Counted from the first letter of the stretch, positions 4,813 through 12,021 are shown. The stretch is DNA of 13,687 nucleotides from DASPXY01 sp038227745 (GCA_038227745.1 JBBRPS010000197.1:1-13687), one strand, 5' to 3'. Numbers and translations: made by a program. The notes: generated by a model from the sequence alone, not told the origin.

Positions 4813-5183
4813 TGCAAGATCCTCCAGAGGGGCGGACAGAACCGGCGGCCCCGCGGACCGCCAGATCTTCAGTAAACCACGGGGCCGCCCGGGGCGCGCC
4901 CCCGTTTTCCCCGCCGCCGGCCGCGACGCCCCGCGGGCCGCCCGCACTTTCGTTACAACCCGCCGCACCGCAGCGGTGCCGGACGCGCCCTGGCCTGCCC
5001 GGATTTTGTGAAGTACAATAGCCACAAGCGAATCAGTCCATTGACCGTCGGCCGCGTCCGGTGTGGAACCGATCGGCAAACGCCCCCCTTGTGAGGACGC
5101 TTTACGTGGAGCCCGCGGGCAGCGGAGATCGTGGGGAGAAGGTCACCGAAACCTGGGTCACCCTCCCAGAACGACCGGTCTCG
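4813..5183. other. Divergent intergenic region of ~370 bp
   Basis: No gene is called. It separates the minus-strand secreted-protein gene from the FHA-GGDEF gene. The GGDEF frame stays open back to a GTG at 5061, but that extension has no domain character and no ribosome binding site. A slightly AT-richer patch near 5003-5045 (containing TACAAT 5014-5019) is the likeliest promoter area, with no clear -35 partner. Confidence 0.35.
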
Positions 5184-6017
5184 ATGACGAACCGGAACGC
5201 CTGCCTGGTACACATCTACCCGACAGGCCCCGGCATGGGTTCGCGCTACACCCTCGCCGACAAGCCGCTGGTGATCGGCCGCGGCAGCGACTGCGAGCTG
5301 CGCATCCAGGACCACTCCGTCTCGCGCCGCCACGCCCGCATCCAGCCCGGGGCGGACGGCTACTACGCCGTCGATCTGCAGAGCACCAACGGCACCTTCC
5401 TCAACGACGTGCCCGCTTCGATGCACCGGCTCAAGGACGGCGACTACCTGCGCGTCGGCAACTGCATCTACCGCTTCCTCGCGGGCGGCAACGTCGAGTC
5501 GGAGTATCACGAGGAAATTTATCGCCTTACGATCATCGATGCCCTGACCGACATCCACAACAAGCGCTACCTGCTGGAGTTCCTCGACCGCGAGCTGTCG
5601 CGCTCGGGCCGGTACGCCCGGCCGCTGTCGCTGGTGATGATCGACATCGACCGCTTCCGCGCCATCAACGAGGACCTGGGGCACCTCGGCGGCGACTTTA
5701 CGCTGCGCGAGCTGTCGGCGCGGATCAAGGGTAACGTCCGCAAGGAGGAGTTGTTCGCGCGCTACGGCGGCGAGGAGTTCGCGGTCGTGCTGCCGGAGAC
5801 GACGGGCGACGGGGCGGTGGCCCTGAGCGAGCGCCTGCGGACGGTGGTGGCGTCGCAGCCGTTCACATACGAGGACAGGTCTTACAGCGTCACGGTCAGC
5901 CTGGGCGTGGCGACCACGACCGGCGACGAGACGATGACCCCCAGCGCCCTGATCCGCCAGGCCGACGAGAAGCTGTACCAGGCGAAGCACCAGGGCCGGA
6001 ACCGGGTGGTCAGCTGA
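5184..6017 (+). CDS. FHA-GGDEF protein, probable diguanylate cyclase
   Basis: A 277-aa cytoplasmic signalling protein that should make cyclic di-GMP from two GTP. Counting from the ATG at 5184, an FHA domain (~7-97) shows GRGSDCE, SVSRRHARI and STNGTFLN, the phosphothreonine-binding features. A short linker leads to a GGDEF domain (~112-277) with DALTDIHNKRY (119-129), IDIDRFR (153-159) and the catalytic signature RYGGEEF (193-199). The allosteric inhibitory site, normally RxxD, reads RKEE (186-189), so product feedback may be weakened. No membrane segment or signal peptide is present. FHA binding suggests control by Ser/Thr kinases. The ATG at 5184 was preferred over GTG 5061 because the FHA fold begins just after it; neither has a good ribosome binding site. 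It stands alone and converges on the yggU gene. Confidence 0.92.
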   Translation: MTNRNACLVHIYPTGPGMGSRYTLADKPLVIGRGSDCELRIQDHSVSRRHARIQPGADGYYAVDLQSTNGTFLNDVPASMHRLKDGDYLRVGNCIYRFLAGGNVESEYHEEIYRLTIIDALTDIHNKRYLLEFLDRELSRSGRYARPLSLVMIDIDRFRAINEDLGHLGGDFTLRELSARIKGNVRKEELFARYGGEEFAVVLPETTGDGAVALSERLRTVVASQPFTYEDRSYSVTVSLGVATTTGDETMTPSALIRQADEKLYQAKHQGRNRVVS

Positions 6018-6096
6018 GAACTGCGGAACAACGCTCCCCGGCACACGACACAAGCCCGAAGCGTCGGCGTGCGCGTCGCCGCCGTCGAGCAGAGGT

Positions 6097-6399
6097 TCAC
6101 GATTCGCCAACGAGGGCAGCGACCTTCGCCCGCAGCTGGGCCGGCTCGAGGCCACGGATCAGGAACGACTTCTGCCGCCCCTTCGCCCCGCTCACCAGCT
6201 CCACCTGCGACCGCTTCAGGCCGAACGCCTCGCGCAGCACCTCCGCCAGCGCCTGGTTGGCGCGGCCGTCCTCCGGCGGCGCGGTCACCGCGACCTTCAG
6301 CGCCCCGGCCTGCTCGCCCAGGATCGCCGTCTTCCGCGCCCCGGGCTGGGCGCGCACCGGCAGCAGACTGCCCTCCGCGTGTGCGGTGACGGCGATCAC
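6097..6399 (-). CDS. yggU: DUF167/YggU family protein
   Basis: A 100-aa small conserved protein of unknown biochemical role. Family blocks are present: VRAQPGARK (15-23), the VTAPPEDGRANQAL run (38-51) and VELVSGAKGRQK (66-77). The GTG start at 6399 overlaps the TGA of the upstream yggS as GTGA, a typical sign of translational coupling, and GGAGGGAGGG lies 6-15 nt upstream. Adjacent yggS-yggU order is common in bacteria. A longer upstream frame exists but runs through yggS in another frame and is not credible. Confidence 0.9.
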   Translation of the reverse strand: MIAVTAHAEGSLLPVRAQPGARKTAILGEQAGALKVAVTAPPEDGRANQALAEVLREAFGLKRSQVELVSGAKGRQKSFLIRGLEPAQLRAKVAALVGES

Positions 6400-7094
6400 G
6401 TCGGCCCTCCCTCCAGTCCCTCGAACAGCACGGTGCCGAGGCGGACGAGCGTCGCCCCCTCCTCGACGGCGACCTCGAAGTCGTTGCTCATGCCCATCGA
6501 CAGGTGTTCCAGGGAGTGCGGTGGCCCAAGCCGGTCCCGCAGCCGGTCGCGCAGGTCGCGCAGCGCCGTGAAGGTCGGCCGGCAGTCGCGCGGATCGTCG
6601 GTGAACGCCGCCATCGTCATCAGCCCGCGGATCCGGACGTGCCTCAGCGACGGCAGGGTCTGGGGAACTTTTTCCGCTTCGTTGGGGGGAAAGCCGTGCT
6701 TGCTGGCCTCGCCGCCGGCGTTGACTTCGAGGAGCACATCGACGGTGCGCTCCTGCCGCGCCGCTGCCTCTTCCAGGGCCGTCAGGAGGCGGAGGCTGTC
6801 CACGGAGTGGATCATCGCGACGAGGGGCAGGGTGCGGTCGATCTTGTTGCGCTGGAGGGGGCCGATCAGGTGCCAGTGGACGGCGGCGAGTGCGGCGGCC
6901 TTGTGCCACAATTCCTGCGGCCGGCTCTCGCCGAGGTGGGTCACGCCCAGCGCCGGCAGTTCGGCGGCGACCGCGGCGGACACCGTCTTGGTGACGGCGA
7001 CCAGGGTGACGTCGGCGCGCGCCCGCCCCGCCCGCCGGCACGCGGCCCGGAGCCGTTCTTCCACCGCCCCCAGGCGGTCGGCGAGGACGCTCAT
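6396..7094 (-). CDS. yggS: YggS/PROSC family pyridoxal phosphate homeostasis protein
   Basis: A 232-aa PLP-binding protein of the fold-III (alanine racemase-like) type that buffers the cell's pyridoxal phosphate pool and has no racemase domain. The PLP lysine is K36 in LVAVTKTV. Further family blocks are HLGESRPQELW, HWHLIGPLQRNK, the VLLEVNAGGEASKHGF region and the C-terminal MGMSNDFEVAVEEG followed by VRLGTVLFE, which bind the phosphate. GESRPQE differs from the usual GENRVQE. ATG at 7094 is preceded by AAGGACAG, a reasonable ribosome binding site. It overlaps yggU by 4 nt and lies 78 bp downstream of the acetyltransferase gene on the same strand, so these three may be one transcription unit. 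Confidence 0.93.
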   Translation of the reverse strand: MSVLADRLGAVEERLRAACRRAGRARADVTLVAVTKTVSAAVAAELPALGVTHLGESRPQELWHKAAALAAVHWHLIGPLQRNKIDRTLPLVAMIHSVDSLRLLTALEEAAARQERTVDVLLEVNAGGEASKHGFPPNEAEKVPQTLPSLRHVRIRGLMTMAAFTDDPRDCRPTFTALRDLRDRLRDRLGPPHSLEHLSMGMSNDFEVAVEEGATLVRLGTVLFEGLEGGPT

Positions 7095-7172
7095 GACTGT
7101 CCTTCGTTCGACAGGGTTGTCCCGGACACGACCGGGTTTTTCTACGCTCGGGCCGGGGCGGTGCCAGGGGCG

Positions 7173-8009
7173 TCAGCCCTTCTCCGGGCCGGCGCTGGCC
7201 CACAGTTCCTCGACGCGCTCCGCGACGCGCGGGCCGCGGCACATCCTCGTCAGGGGCCGCTGCGGCGCCAGGCCGGCCGCTTCCACGAGGACGCGGGCGG
7301 CGGCGTTCCCCTGCGGCACGTCCACGTAGACCGTCTGCCCCGCGTACCGCGCCAGCGCCTCGGCGAGAAGCGACTCACCCGCGCCGGCCCACGCGACGCA
7401 GGGGCCGACGTAGAGCGCCCGCGCCCCCAGCCGCGCCGTCGCGTAGCCGGCGACCGCGCCGCCGACGGTCGCGACACGGGCCGCCTCGGGCCATTCGGTC
7501 AGGAGTCGCAGGATCACCTTGCGCCGGTCGGTGCCGGTCGCCGCGCGGTCCAGGCGCAAGAGGCCCTCCAGGTGTTCGGGATGCAGCGGCTGCACGCCGA
7601 CCGGCGTGGCGGTGGGGCCTGGCGTGCCCTCGTAGCGCGTCAGGACGTGTTCGGCGACGAAGCCGAGCTGCTCGTAGACCGGCCGGCCCAGGGGCGTGGC
7701 ATCGAGGCGGACGGTCGGCACGCCGAGGCCGTCGAGGTGCGCCAGGGCGTGCTCCATCAGGGCGGTGCCGAGACCGCGGCGGCGCAGGGCCGGATCGACC
7801 AGGACCAGGGCGACCCAGGCGACGGGGCCGAAGACCATCGTGGCCGCGGTGCCTGCGGGGGTGCCGTCCAGTTCGGCGACGAAGGCGCCGCCCGGCTCCA
7901 GGTCGAGGAAGCGCCGCCAGTCGGCCTCCAGGGTGTTCCAGCCGGCCTGCTCCTTGAGGCGCATGCCGAGAGGGAGGTCGGTGGGCGTCAGCAGGCGCAC
8001 GTGGATCAT
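7173..8009 (-). CDS. Tandem GNAT family N-acetyltransferase
   Basis: A 278-aa protein that should move an acetyl group from acetyl-CoA to an unknown amine. The N-terminal GNAT domain (~1-125) has acetyl-CoA motif A, VDPALRRRGLGTAL (71-84), followed by the GRPVYEQLGF region (108-117). The second half (~180-262) resembles the YitH-type Acetyltransf_18 domain, with GYATARLG, YVGPCVA, YVDVPQGNAAA and a closing RMCRGP; that assignment is from memory. ATG 8009 was chosen as the first family-like residue. An upstream in-frame GTG at 8036 has an AGGAGG that is too close, and the upstream region is part of a large inverted repeat (8020-8089), which would be in the mRNA leader. It may be co-transcribed with yggS-yggU. 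Confidence 0.9.
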   Translation of the reverse strand: MIHVRLLTPTDLPLGMRLKEQAGWNTLEADWRRFLDLEPGGAFVAELDGTPAGTAATMVFGPVAWVALVLVDPALRRRGLGTALMEHALAHLDGLGVPTVRLDATPLGRPVYEQLGFVAEHVLTRYEGTPGPTATPVGVQPLHPEHLEGLLRLDRAATGTDRRKVILRLLTEWPEAARVATVGGAVAGYATARLGARALYVGPCVAWAGAGESLLAEALARYAGQTVYVDVPQGNAAARVLVEAAGLAPQRPLTRMCRGPRVAERVEELWASAGPEKG

Positions 8010-8019
8010 GGCACGATTC

Positions 8020-8089
8020 AAGCCCGGGGGTCGCACCTCCTGGGGGGACTTCGCCGTCGCTCGACCGAGGGAGTGCGACCCCTGGGCTT
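8020..8089. repeat. 17-bp inverted repeat upstream of the acetyltransferase gene
   Basis: Arm 8020-8036 (AAGCCCGGGGGTCGCAC) and arm 8073-8089 (GTGCGACCCCTGGGCTT) are inverted copies with a single G-T position, separated by 36 nt. Near-perfect arms of this length with a defined core look like a small dispersed repeat or MITE-like unit, or a large mRNA hairpin in the acetyltransferase leader, only 10 bp upstream of its ATG. Confidence 0.75.
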
Positions 8090-8154
8090 ACGGGCTGCCA
8101 CTTCCACACCCAGGCGCCCTCTTCCTTAAGAGGTATGGGAAGAAAGGAAGGTCG

Positions 8155-8220
8155 GCGAGCCGCCGGGCTGACCCCGGCGGGGTCTGTGGGGTGTCGCTGC
8201 GCGACGGGCCGCCGGCTCGC
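8155..8220. repeat. Branched palindrome: one stem enclosing two perfect hairpins
   Basis: An outer 8-bp stem, GCGAGCCG (8155-8162) and CGGCTCGC (8213-8220), encloses two perfect hairpins: GACCCC-GGC-GGGGTC (8170-8184) and GTCGC-TGC-GCGAC (8193-8205). This gives a three-way-junction shape. It sits in the gap between divergent genes, downstream of the 8020-8089 repeat and just after a 7-bp inverted repeat (CTTCCTT 8121-8127 / AAGGAAG 8144-8150). Confidence 0.6.
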
Positions 8221-8394
8221 TCCTTCGTTCCTCCGCCTCTCAGGGATCCAGGAGGGTGGCGACTCAAGTCGAACGTGAAATAACACTCGGGTTTTCACCC
8301 TTTTTGAACTGATCTCGCGCAGTAGAACTAGTAAGGCGAGCGGCCGGTGCTGTGTCACCCGACAGGCAGTTTTGCGCTTAATCCCAATAACGGT
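8221..8394. other. Leader region of the RNA methyltransferase gene
   Basis: No gene seen. From about 8275 the DNA becomes AT-richer, including a CTTTTTT-like run near 8299-8305, and probably carries the promoter of the methyltransferase gene. I could not identify a convincing -35/-10 pair or a sigma-54 site, and there is no Shine-Dalgarno sequence before ATG 8395. Confidence 0.3.
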
Positions 8395-9522
8395 ATGGAG
8401 CGATACTTTGCCACCTGTGCCAGGGGCCTCGAAGGCGTACTCGCGGGCGAGCTGCGCGACCTCGGTGCGGCCGACGTCAAGCCGGGCCGCGGCGGCGCCG
8501 CGTTCGCCGGCGACCGTCCGGTGCTCTATCGCGCCAACCTCTGGCTCCGCACCGCAGTCCGCGTCCTCATGCCGGTCCTCGAAGCTCCCGTGACCTCGCC
8601 GGAGGAGCTGTACGACGCGGTACGCTCCCTCGACTGGGCGCGCTACCTGACGCCCGACCACACTCTCGCCGTGGACTGCAACGTGCGCGACTCGCACATC
8701 ACGCACTCGAAGTACGCGGCCCTCAAGACCAAGGACGCCATCTGCGATCAGTTCCTCGAGAAGGTCGGCCGTCGCCCCAGCGTGAACGTCGAGGAGCCGA
8801 TGGTCGGGCTGAACCTCCACATCTACCGCGACGAGGCCGTGCTGAGCCTGGAAAGCTCCGGCGCGTCGCTGCACAAGCGCGGCTACCGGCCGATCCTGAC
8901 GCGGGCGCCGCTGAACGAGGCGCTGGGGGCGGCGCTGGTGCTCCTGAGCGGGTGGCGCGGCGAAACGGCGTTCGTCGATCCGCTGTGCGGCTCGGGGACG
9001 CTGCCAATCGAGGCGTCGTGGCTGGCGCTGCGGCGGCCGCCGGGCCTGACGCGGCGCCGCTTCGGCTTCCAGGGCTGGATGGACTTCGACGTCGGTCTGT
9101 GGGCGGAGCTGCGCGACGAGGCGCGGCGCGGCGTGCTGAAGCGTTTGCCGGCGCAGATCTTCGGCTCGGACGTCCGCCGCGATGCGGTCACGTTCTCGAA
9201 GAACAACGCCCGCGCGGCCGGCGTCGGCCACCTGCTGCGGTTCGCGGTGAAGGACGTGCGCGACTTCCGGCCGCCGGCCGGCCCGCCGGGCACGCTCATC
9301 TGCAACCCGCCCTACGGCGAGCGCCTCGGCGAGGAGAAGGAGCTGCGCGGGCTGTACGCGACACTGGGCGAGGTGCTGCGGACGCGGTGCGCGGGGTGGA
9401 GAGCCTTCGTGTTCACGGGCAACCCGACGCTCGCGGCGGAGATCGGCATGGGACCGGCCGAGCAAGTGCCGCTTTACAATGGCAAGATCCCGTGCCGGCT
9501 GTTGCGGTTCGACCTGCCGTGA
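8395..9522 (+). CDS. THUMP-domain RNA (guanine-N2) methyltransferase, RlmL-N/YpsC type
   Basis: A 375-aa SAM-dependent methyltransferase that probably makes m2G in 23S rRNA. It opens with the family start MERYFATCARGLE, followed by a THUMP domain (~45-155) for RNA binding, then the linker SLHKRGYRP (158-166) and a UPF0020/Rossmann methyltransferase domain (~170-375). SAM motif I is FVDPLCGSGTLPIEA (193-207). The catalytic motif IV is ICNPPYGERL (302-311); NPPY is typical of enzymes that methylate exocyclic amines. Length fits the single-domain RlmL/YpsC type, not the fused RlmKL. The start ATG at 8395 is set by homology, as no ribosome binding site is seen; the open frame extends to 8347. The exact target site (for example G2445) is not proved by sequence. 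Confidence 0.92.
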   Translation: MERYFATCARGLEGVLAGELRDLGAADVKPGRGGAAFAGDRPVLYRANLWLRTAVRVLMPVLEAPVTSPEELYDAVRSLDWARYLTPDHTLAVDCNVRDSHITHSKYAALKTKDAICDQFLEKVGRRPSVNVEEPMVGLNLHIYRDEAVLSLESSGASLHKRGYRPILTRAPLNEALGAALVLLSGWRGETAFVDPLCGSGTLPIEASWLALRRPPGLTRRRFGFQGWMDFDVGLWAELRDEARRGVLKRLPAQIFGSDVRRDAVTFSKNNARAAGVGHLLRFAVKDVRDFRPPAGPPGTLICNPPYGERLGEEKELRGLYATLGEVLRTRCAGWRAFVFTGNPTLAAEIGMGPAEQVPLYNGKIPCRLLRFDLP

Positions 9523-9800
9523 CGGCCGACTTCGAGGGGGGTGAGGCATGCGCTCCCCGCCCTGACGACACGGTTCGCCAGCCCGCGGCCCCGGGTTCCC
9601 TGGGAAACGCCTTTCCTGAGATCCCGCGTGGGCGTGCGCAGGTGCTGTGTCCGCTTTCCCTCTGCCGGGCACGCCGGCTTGTCCCTCGGCTCCACGGGAG
9701 GGCGGAGTCCTCCTGGACCGCCGCCATTTCCGAGGTCGACGCGGCCCACCGCCCGAAAAGCCCACTGAAACCAGGCTCATCCGGCGCCGCCCTCAGCACT
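9523..9800. other. Gene-free gap before the envelope/stress module
   Basis: No gene seen on either strand; the frames that exist are Arg/Gly/Pro-rich shadows. No clear terminator follows the methyltransferase stop. The gap leads into the sigma-54 promoter match at 9801 and would be the place for an activator binding site, but I did not find an obvious inverted repeat comparable to the one before the 13153 promoter. Confidence 0.3.
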
Positions 9801-9816
9801 TGGCACACCCTTTGCA
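9801..9816 (+). promoter_or_regulatory. Sigma-54 (RpoN) promoter upstream of the DUF3309 gene
   Basis: TGGCACACCCTTTGCA matches the sigma-54 consensus TGGCAC-N5-TTGCA. The -24 GG is at 9802-9803 and the -12 GC at 9814-9815, with the required 10 nt between. Transcription would start near 9827, giving a leader of about 92 nt. That leader contains a hairpin GTGAG-AAAC-GCG-GTTT-G-CTCAC (9832-9853) and a second small CCCG-AAA-CGGG stem (9853-9863). Confidence 0.7.
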
Positions 9817-9918
9817 ACCTCTGCAATCTCAGTGAGAAACGCGGTTTGCTCACCCGAAACGGGTCCCGGAGAAGAGGCGGGATTCTTTTCCACGAAGCTT
9901 CCGACAAAGGAGATACTT

Positions 9919-10110
9919 ATGGGTCTGGTACTACTGATTGTCCTGATCGTGCTTCTCATGGGCAGCCTGCCCAGCTGGGGCCACAGCCGCAACTGGGGCT
10001 ATGGCCCGAGCGGCGTGCTGGGTCTGTTGCTCGTCGTCCTGCTCGTCCTGATCCTCATGAATTATGTGCAGTGGGGCTCGTGGGGCTGGGGTCCCCACAC
10101 CGGCCCGTGA
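9919..10110 (+). CDS. DUF3309 family small membrane protein
   Basis: A 63-aa inner-membrane miniprotein. It begins with a hydrophobic helix (2-14), followed by the family's conserved loop, LPSWGHSRNWGYGPSG (17-32), then a second hydrophobic helix (33-47) and a Trp/Gly-rich tail. This layout is that of DUF3309, whose function is unknown and which often lies near stress genes. ATG 9919 follows AAAGGAGA at good spacing. It is the first gene of a plus-strand series and is preceded by a sigma-54 promoter match. Confidence 0.88.
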   Translation: MGLVLLIVLIVLLMGSLPSWGHSRNWGYGPSGVLGLLLVVLLVLILMNYVQWGSWGWGPHTGP

Positions 10111-10144
10111 GACAGGGTGGAGTCCCAGACTATCGAACCACATT

Positions 10145-10166
10145 CGGGGCCGCCGACGGCGCCCCG
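10145..10166. repeat. Intergenic hairpin after the DUF3309 gene
   Basis: CGGGGC (10145-10150) and GCCCCG (10161-10166) pair, and the enclosed segment can extend the stem through GCCG-A-CGGC. It lies 34 bp after the DUF3309 stop, with no T tract, so it may be an mRNA stabiliser or partial terminator. Confidence 0.45.
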
Positions 10167-10237
10167 AGCAGCCCCCAGCGGTTGGGGCGCTGCGACACCG
10201 GCAGAGTGAGGCCCAACTTAACCAGGAGGAATCACAC

Positions 10238-10666
10238 GTGGCGAACACCGCTGGCAACATTAAGCAGCAGGGACAGGAAACGGCCTCCAACCTCGCGGAC
10301 AAGGCGAAGGACGCGGCCGGCAACCTGGTGGACAAGGCGAAACAGGTGGCGGGTAACGTCGCGGACAAGGCCCGCGACCTCGCCTCGAACGTCGGCGACC
10401 GCGTCGATAGCGGCGTGTCCTCGGTCGGCAAGGGCATGGAGTCGCTGGCCGGCACCCTCCGCGACCGCGGCCCCAGCAGCGGCGTGCTCGGCAGCGCCAC
10501 CTCGGGCATCGCCGGCGCCATGGACAGCACCGGCCATTACCTCGAGGAACAGGGCCTGAGCGGCATGGCGGAGGACCTGACCGGCCTGATCCGCCGCCAC
10601 CCGATCCCGGCGATTCTCATCGGCGTCGGCCTCGGCTACCTGCTGGCCCGCATGACCCGCAGCTAG
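10238..10666 (+). CDS. LEA-like 11-mer repeat protein with C-terminal membrane tail
   Basis: A 142-aa protein resembling group 3 LEA / apolipoprotein-like bacterial stress proteins. Residues 16-58 hold about four 11-residue repeats of the form A-G/S-N-L/V-x-D-K-A-K/R-D/Q-x, predicting an amphipathic helix. A Gly/Ser-rich middle follows, then RRHPIPAILIGVGLGYLLAR (119-138), a glycine-zipper membrane anchor similar in layout to ElaB/YqjD-type proteins. GTG start at 10238 is chosen for its excellent AGGAGGA 9-15 nt upstream. Likely role: inner-membrane or envelope protection under stress (inference). It lies between two other small membrane protein genes on the same strand. Confidence 0.82.
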   Translation: MANTAGNIKQQGQETASNLADKAKDAAGNLVDKAKQVAGNVADKARDLASNVGDRVDSGVSSVGKGMESLAGTLRDRGPSSGVLGSATSGIAGAMDSTGHYLEEQGLSGMAEDLTGLIRRHPIPAILIGVGLGYLLARMTRS

Positions 10667-10678
10667 GTTTCCACGTTC

Positions 10679-10712
10679 GGAGCGGCGGGCGGGACGCCCC
10701 GCCCGCCGCTCC
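10679..10712. terminator. Perfect 15-bp GC hairpin between two genes of the module
   Basis: GGAGCGGCGGGCGGG (10679-10693) and CCCGCCCGCCGCTCC (10698-10712) form a perfect 15-bp stem with loop ACGC, 12 bp after the LEA-like gene and 22 bp before the next ATG. There is no T run, so it is more likely an attenuator or mRNA end-protecting element than a full terminator. Confidence 0.65.
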
Positions 10713-10734
10713 CGGCACTTTAAGGAGCGTACCC

Positions 10735-11136
10735 ATGGCCACTGACCTGCAGAACGGCACGGAAACCAGCGTGACCGGCCTGGTCAAGGGCATCATCGAC
10801 GACGTCCAGCTGTTGACGAAGCAGCAGTTCACCCTGTTCAAGCAGGAACTCCAGGAGGACTTCACCAAGACGCGGGCCGCCGCGACCCCGATGGTGATCG
10901 GCCTGGGGGTCGCGCTGATCGGCACCCTGTTGCTCGGCATCACGCTGGCGGAGATCCTGGTGGCCCTGACCCTCCCCAGGTGGCTCGCGTACGCGATCGT
11001 GACGGTAGTGATGATCGGCACCGGAGTGGCCCTGTTCTTCGCGGGGCAGAAGAAATTCGAGTCGTTCAACCCGCTGCCCGACCGGTCGCTCGAGGCCCTG
11101 AAGGAGAACGTAGAATGCCTGACAAATCCGAAGTAA
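10735..11136 (+). CDS. Phage_holin_3_6-like two-helix membrane protein
   Basis: A 133-aa membrane protein. An N-terminal amphipathic part (1-50) has the LVKGIIDDVQLLTKQQFTLF segment typical of the phage-holin-superfamily III proteins that are common in bacterial genomes outside phages. Two helices follow: 53-79 and 83-104, with only PRW between them, then a short polar tail. AAGGAG precedes ATG 10735 at good spacing. Its 3' end overlaps the start of the next gene by 22 nt, so the two are certainly co-transcribed. No phage genes are nearby, so lysis is not the likely job; a membrane-stress role alongside its neighbours is inferred. Confidence 0.82.
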   Translation: MATDLQNGTETSVTGLVKGIIDDVQLLTKQQFTLFKQELQEDFTKTRAAATPMVIGLGVALIGTLLLGITLAEILVALTLPRWLAYAIVTVVMIGTGVALFFAGQKKFESFNPLPDRSLEALKENVECLTNPK

Positions 11137-11942
11137 TTATGGAAAACATGGAAGGCACGCGGAAGGATCTCGCGGACAAGGTCGAGAAACTCGAGCAGAA
11201 GCTCGTGGGCACCATGGAGTCCGTGAACGAGACCGTCTCCGCGGTGACCGAGAGCGTCGAGACGGTCAAGGACACGATCGAGAATACCGTGGAGAGCATG
11301 AAGGACTCGATCCAGGGCACGGTCAAGGCGGTCACCGGCACGGTCGGCGATACCGTCGAGACGGTGACCGAGTCGGTCCACTTCGCGGTGGACGCGGTGA
11401 CGGAGTTCTTCAATGTCCCGCACCAGGTGGAGCGGCACCCCTGGCTCATGATGGGCGGCTCGGTGCTGCTGGGCTACCTGGGCGGCCGGCTGCTGACGCC
11501 GCGCCGCTCTCGCTACAAGGCCGAGGCACCCGCCCCCCTCGCGGAGGCGGCTTACCACCCCTCCGCCGCGTTCATGCGCGGCGCGGAGGCGTCCAGGCCC
11601 CAGGAGCCGCGCCGCGAGGAACCCGCCGCACCGTCCGAGGGCAAGCACGATGGCTTGCTGTCCCGCCTGGGCGATCGGTTTGGCGGCGAGGTGAGCAAAC
11701 TCAAGGGCATGGCCATCGGCACGCTGCTGGGCGCCGCCCGCGACATGATCTCCCCGTGGGTGCCCGAGACCCTCAAGGGGGACGTGAAGGAGATGATCAA
11801 CGGGTTCACCTCGACCCTGGGCGGCCAGGTGATCGACGGCCCGGTTTTCGGCGGCTCGGGGGAGGAGCAATCCTCCCACCACGACGGCCCTTCCCGGGGG
11901 AACAGCCCGTCGCCGCAGAGCGGTGCGACGAGCCGGCGCTAG
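11115..11942 (+). CDS. Amphipathic-repeat, glycine-zipper membrane protein (ElaB/YqjD-like layout)
   Basis: A 275-aa protein. Residues 1-35 are a charged helix. Residues 36-100 are a long run of valine/threonine-rich amphipathic repeats (TESVETV, ENTVESM, GDTVETV and similar), like apolipoprotein or LEA repeats. The segment ERHPWLMMGGSVLLGYLGGR (106-125) is a glycine-zipper membrane helix with the HPW lead-in seen in ElaB/YqjD/DUF883 proteins. A Pro/Ala/Glu-rich linker (135-178) leads to a second helical part (179-240) and a disordered tail. ATG 11115 is chosen for AAGGAG upstream; it lies inside the preceding gene (22-nt overlap), indicating coupling. I do not recognise a single named family for the full length. 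Confidence 0.82.
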   Translation: MPDKSEVIMENMEGTRKDLADKVEKLEQKLVGTMESVNETVSAVTESVETVKDTIENTVESMKDSIQGTVKAVTGTVGDTVETVTESVHFAVDAVTEFFNVPHQVERHPWLMMGGSVLLGYLGGRLLTPRRSRYKAEAPAPLAEAAYHPSAAFMRGAEASRPQEPRREEPAAPSEGKHDGLLSRLGDRFGGEVSKLKGMAIGTLLGAARDMISPWVPETLKGDVKEMINGFTSTLGGQVIDGPVFGGSGEEQSSHHDGPSRGNSPSPQSGATSRR

Positions 11943-11956
11943 TTGCCGGGCGAACG

Positions 11957-11972
11957 GCCGGCGTAAGCCGGC
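11957..11972. repeat. GCCGGC-GTAA-GCCGGC hairpin
   Basis: A perfect 6-bp stem with a GTAA loop, 15 bp after the stop of the repeat-protein gene. Its first 11 bases (GCCGGCGTAAG) recur at 12783-12793, immediately after the stop of the next gene, so this may be part of a dispersed genomic repeat used near gene ends. Confidence 0.5.
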
Positions 11973-12021
11973 TGGTGGGCGCGACGTTACGGAAGTCCTG
12001 TCGTTTCGTGTTCGGCCTGCG

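Noticed and set aside
5061..5183. A 41-residue N-terminal extension of the FHA-GGDEF protein from GTG 5061
   Set aside because: The extension has no ribosome binding site and no domain content; the FHA fold starts just after the ATG at 5184. It remains possible but is less likely.
7121..7145. CCCGG-ACACGA-CCGGG followed by TTTTT on the plus strand, like an intrinsic terminator
   Set aside because: The stem is only 5 bp and no plus-strand gene lies upstream; on the minus strand, where the genes are, the T run would be on the wrong side.
7375..9780. An 801-codon minus-strand frame and a 541-codon plus-strand frame (6504-8129)
   Set aside because: They run through yggS, the acetyltransferase and the RNA methyltransferase in other frames or on the other strand, have Arg/Pro/Gln-rich low-complexity products, and show no domain.
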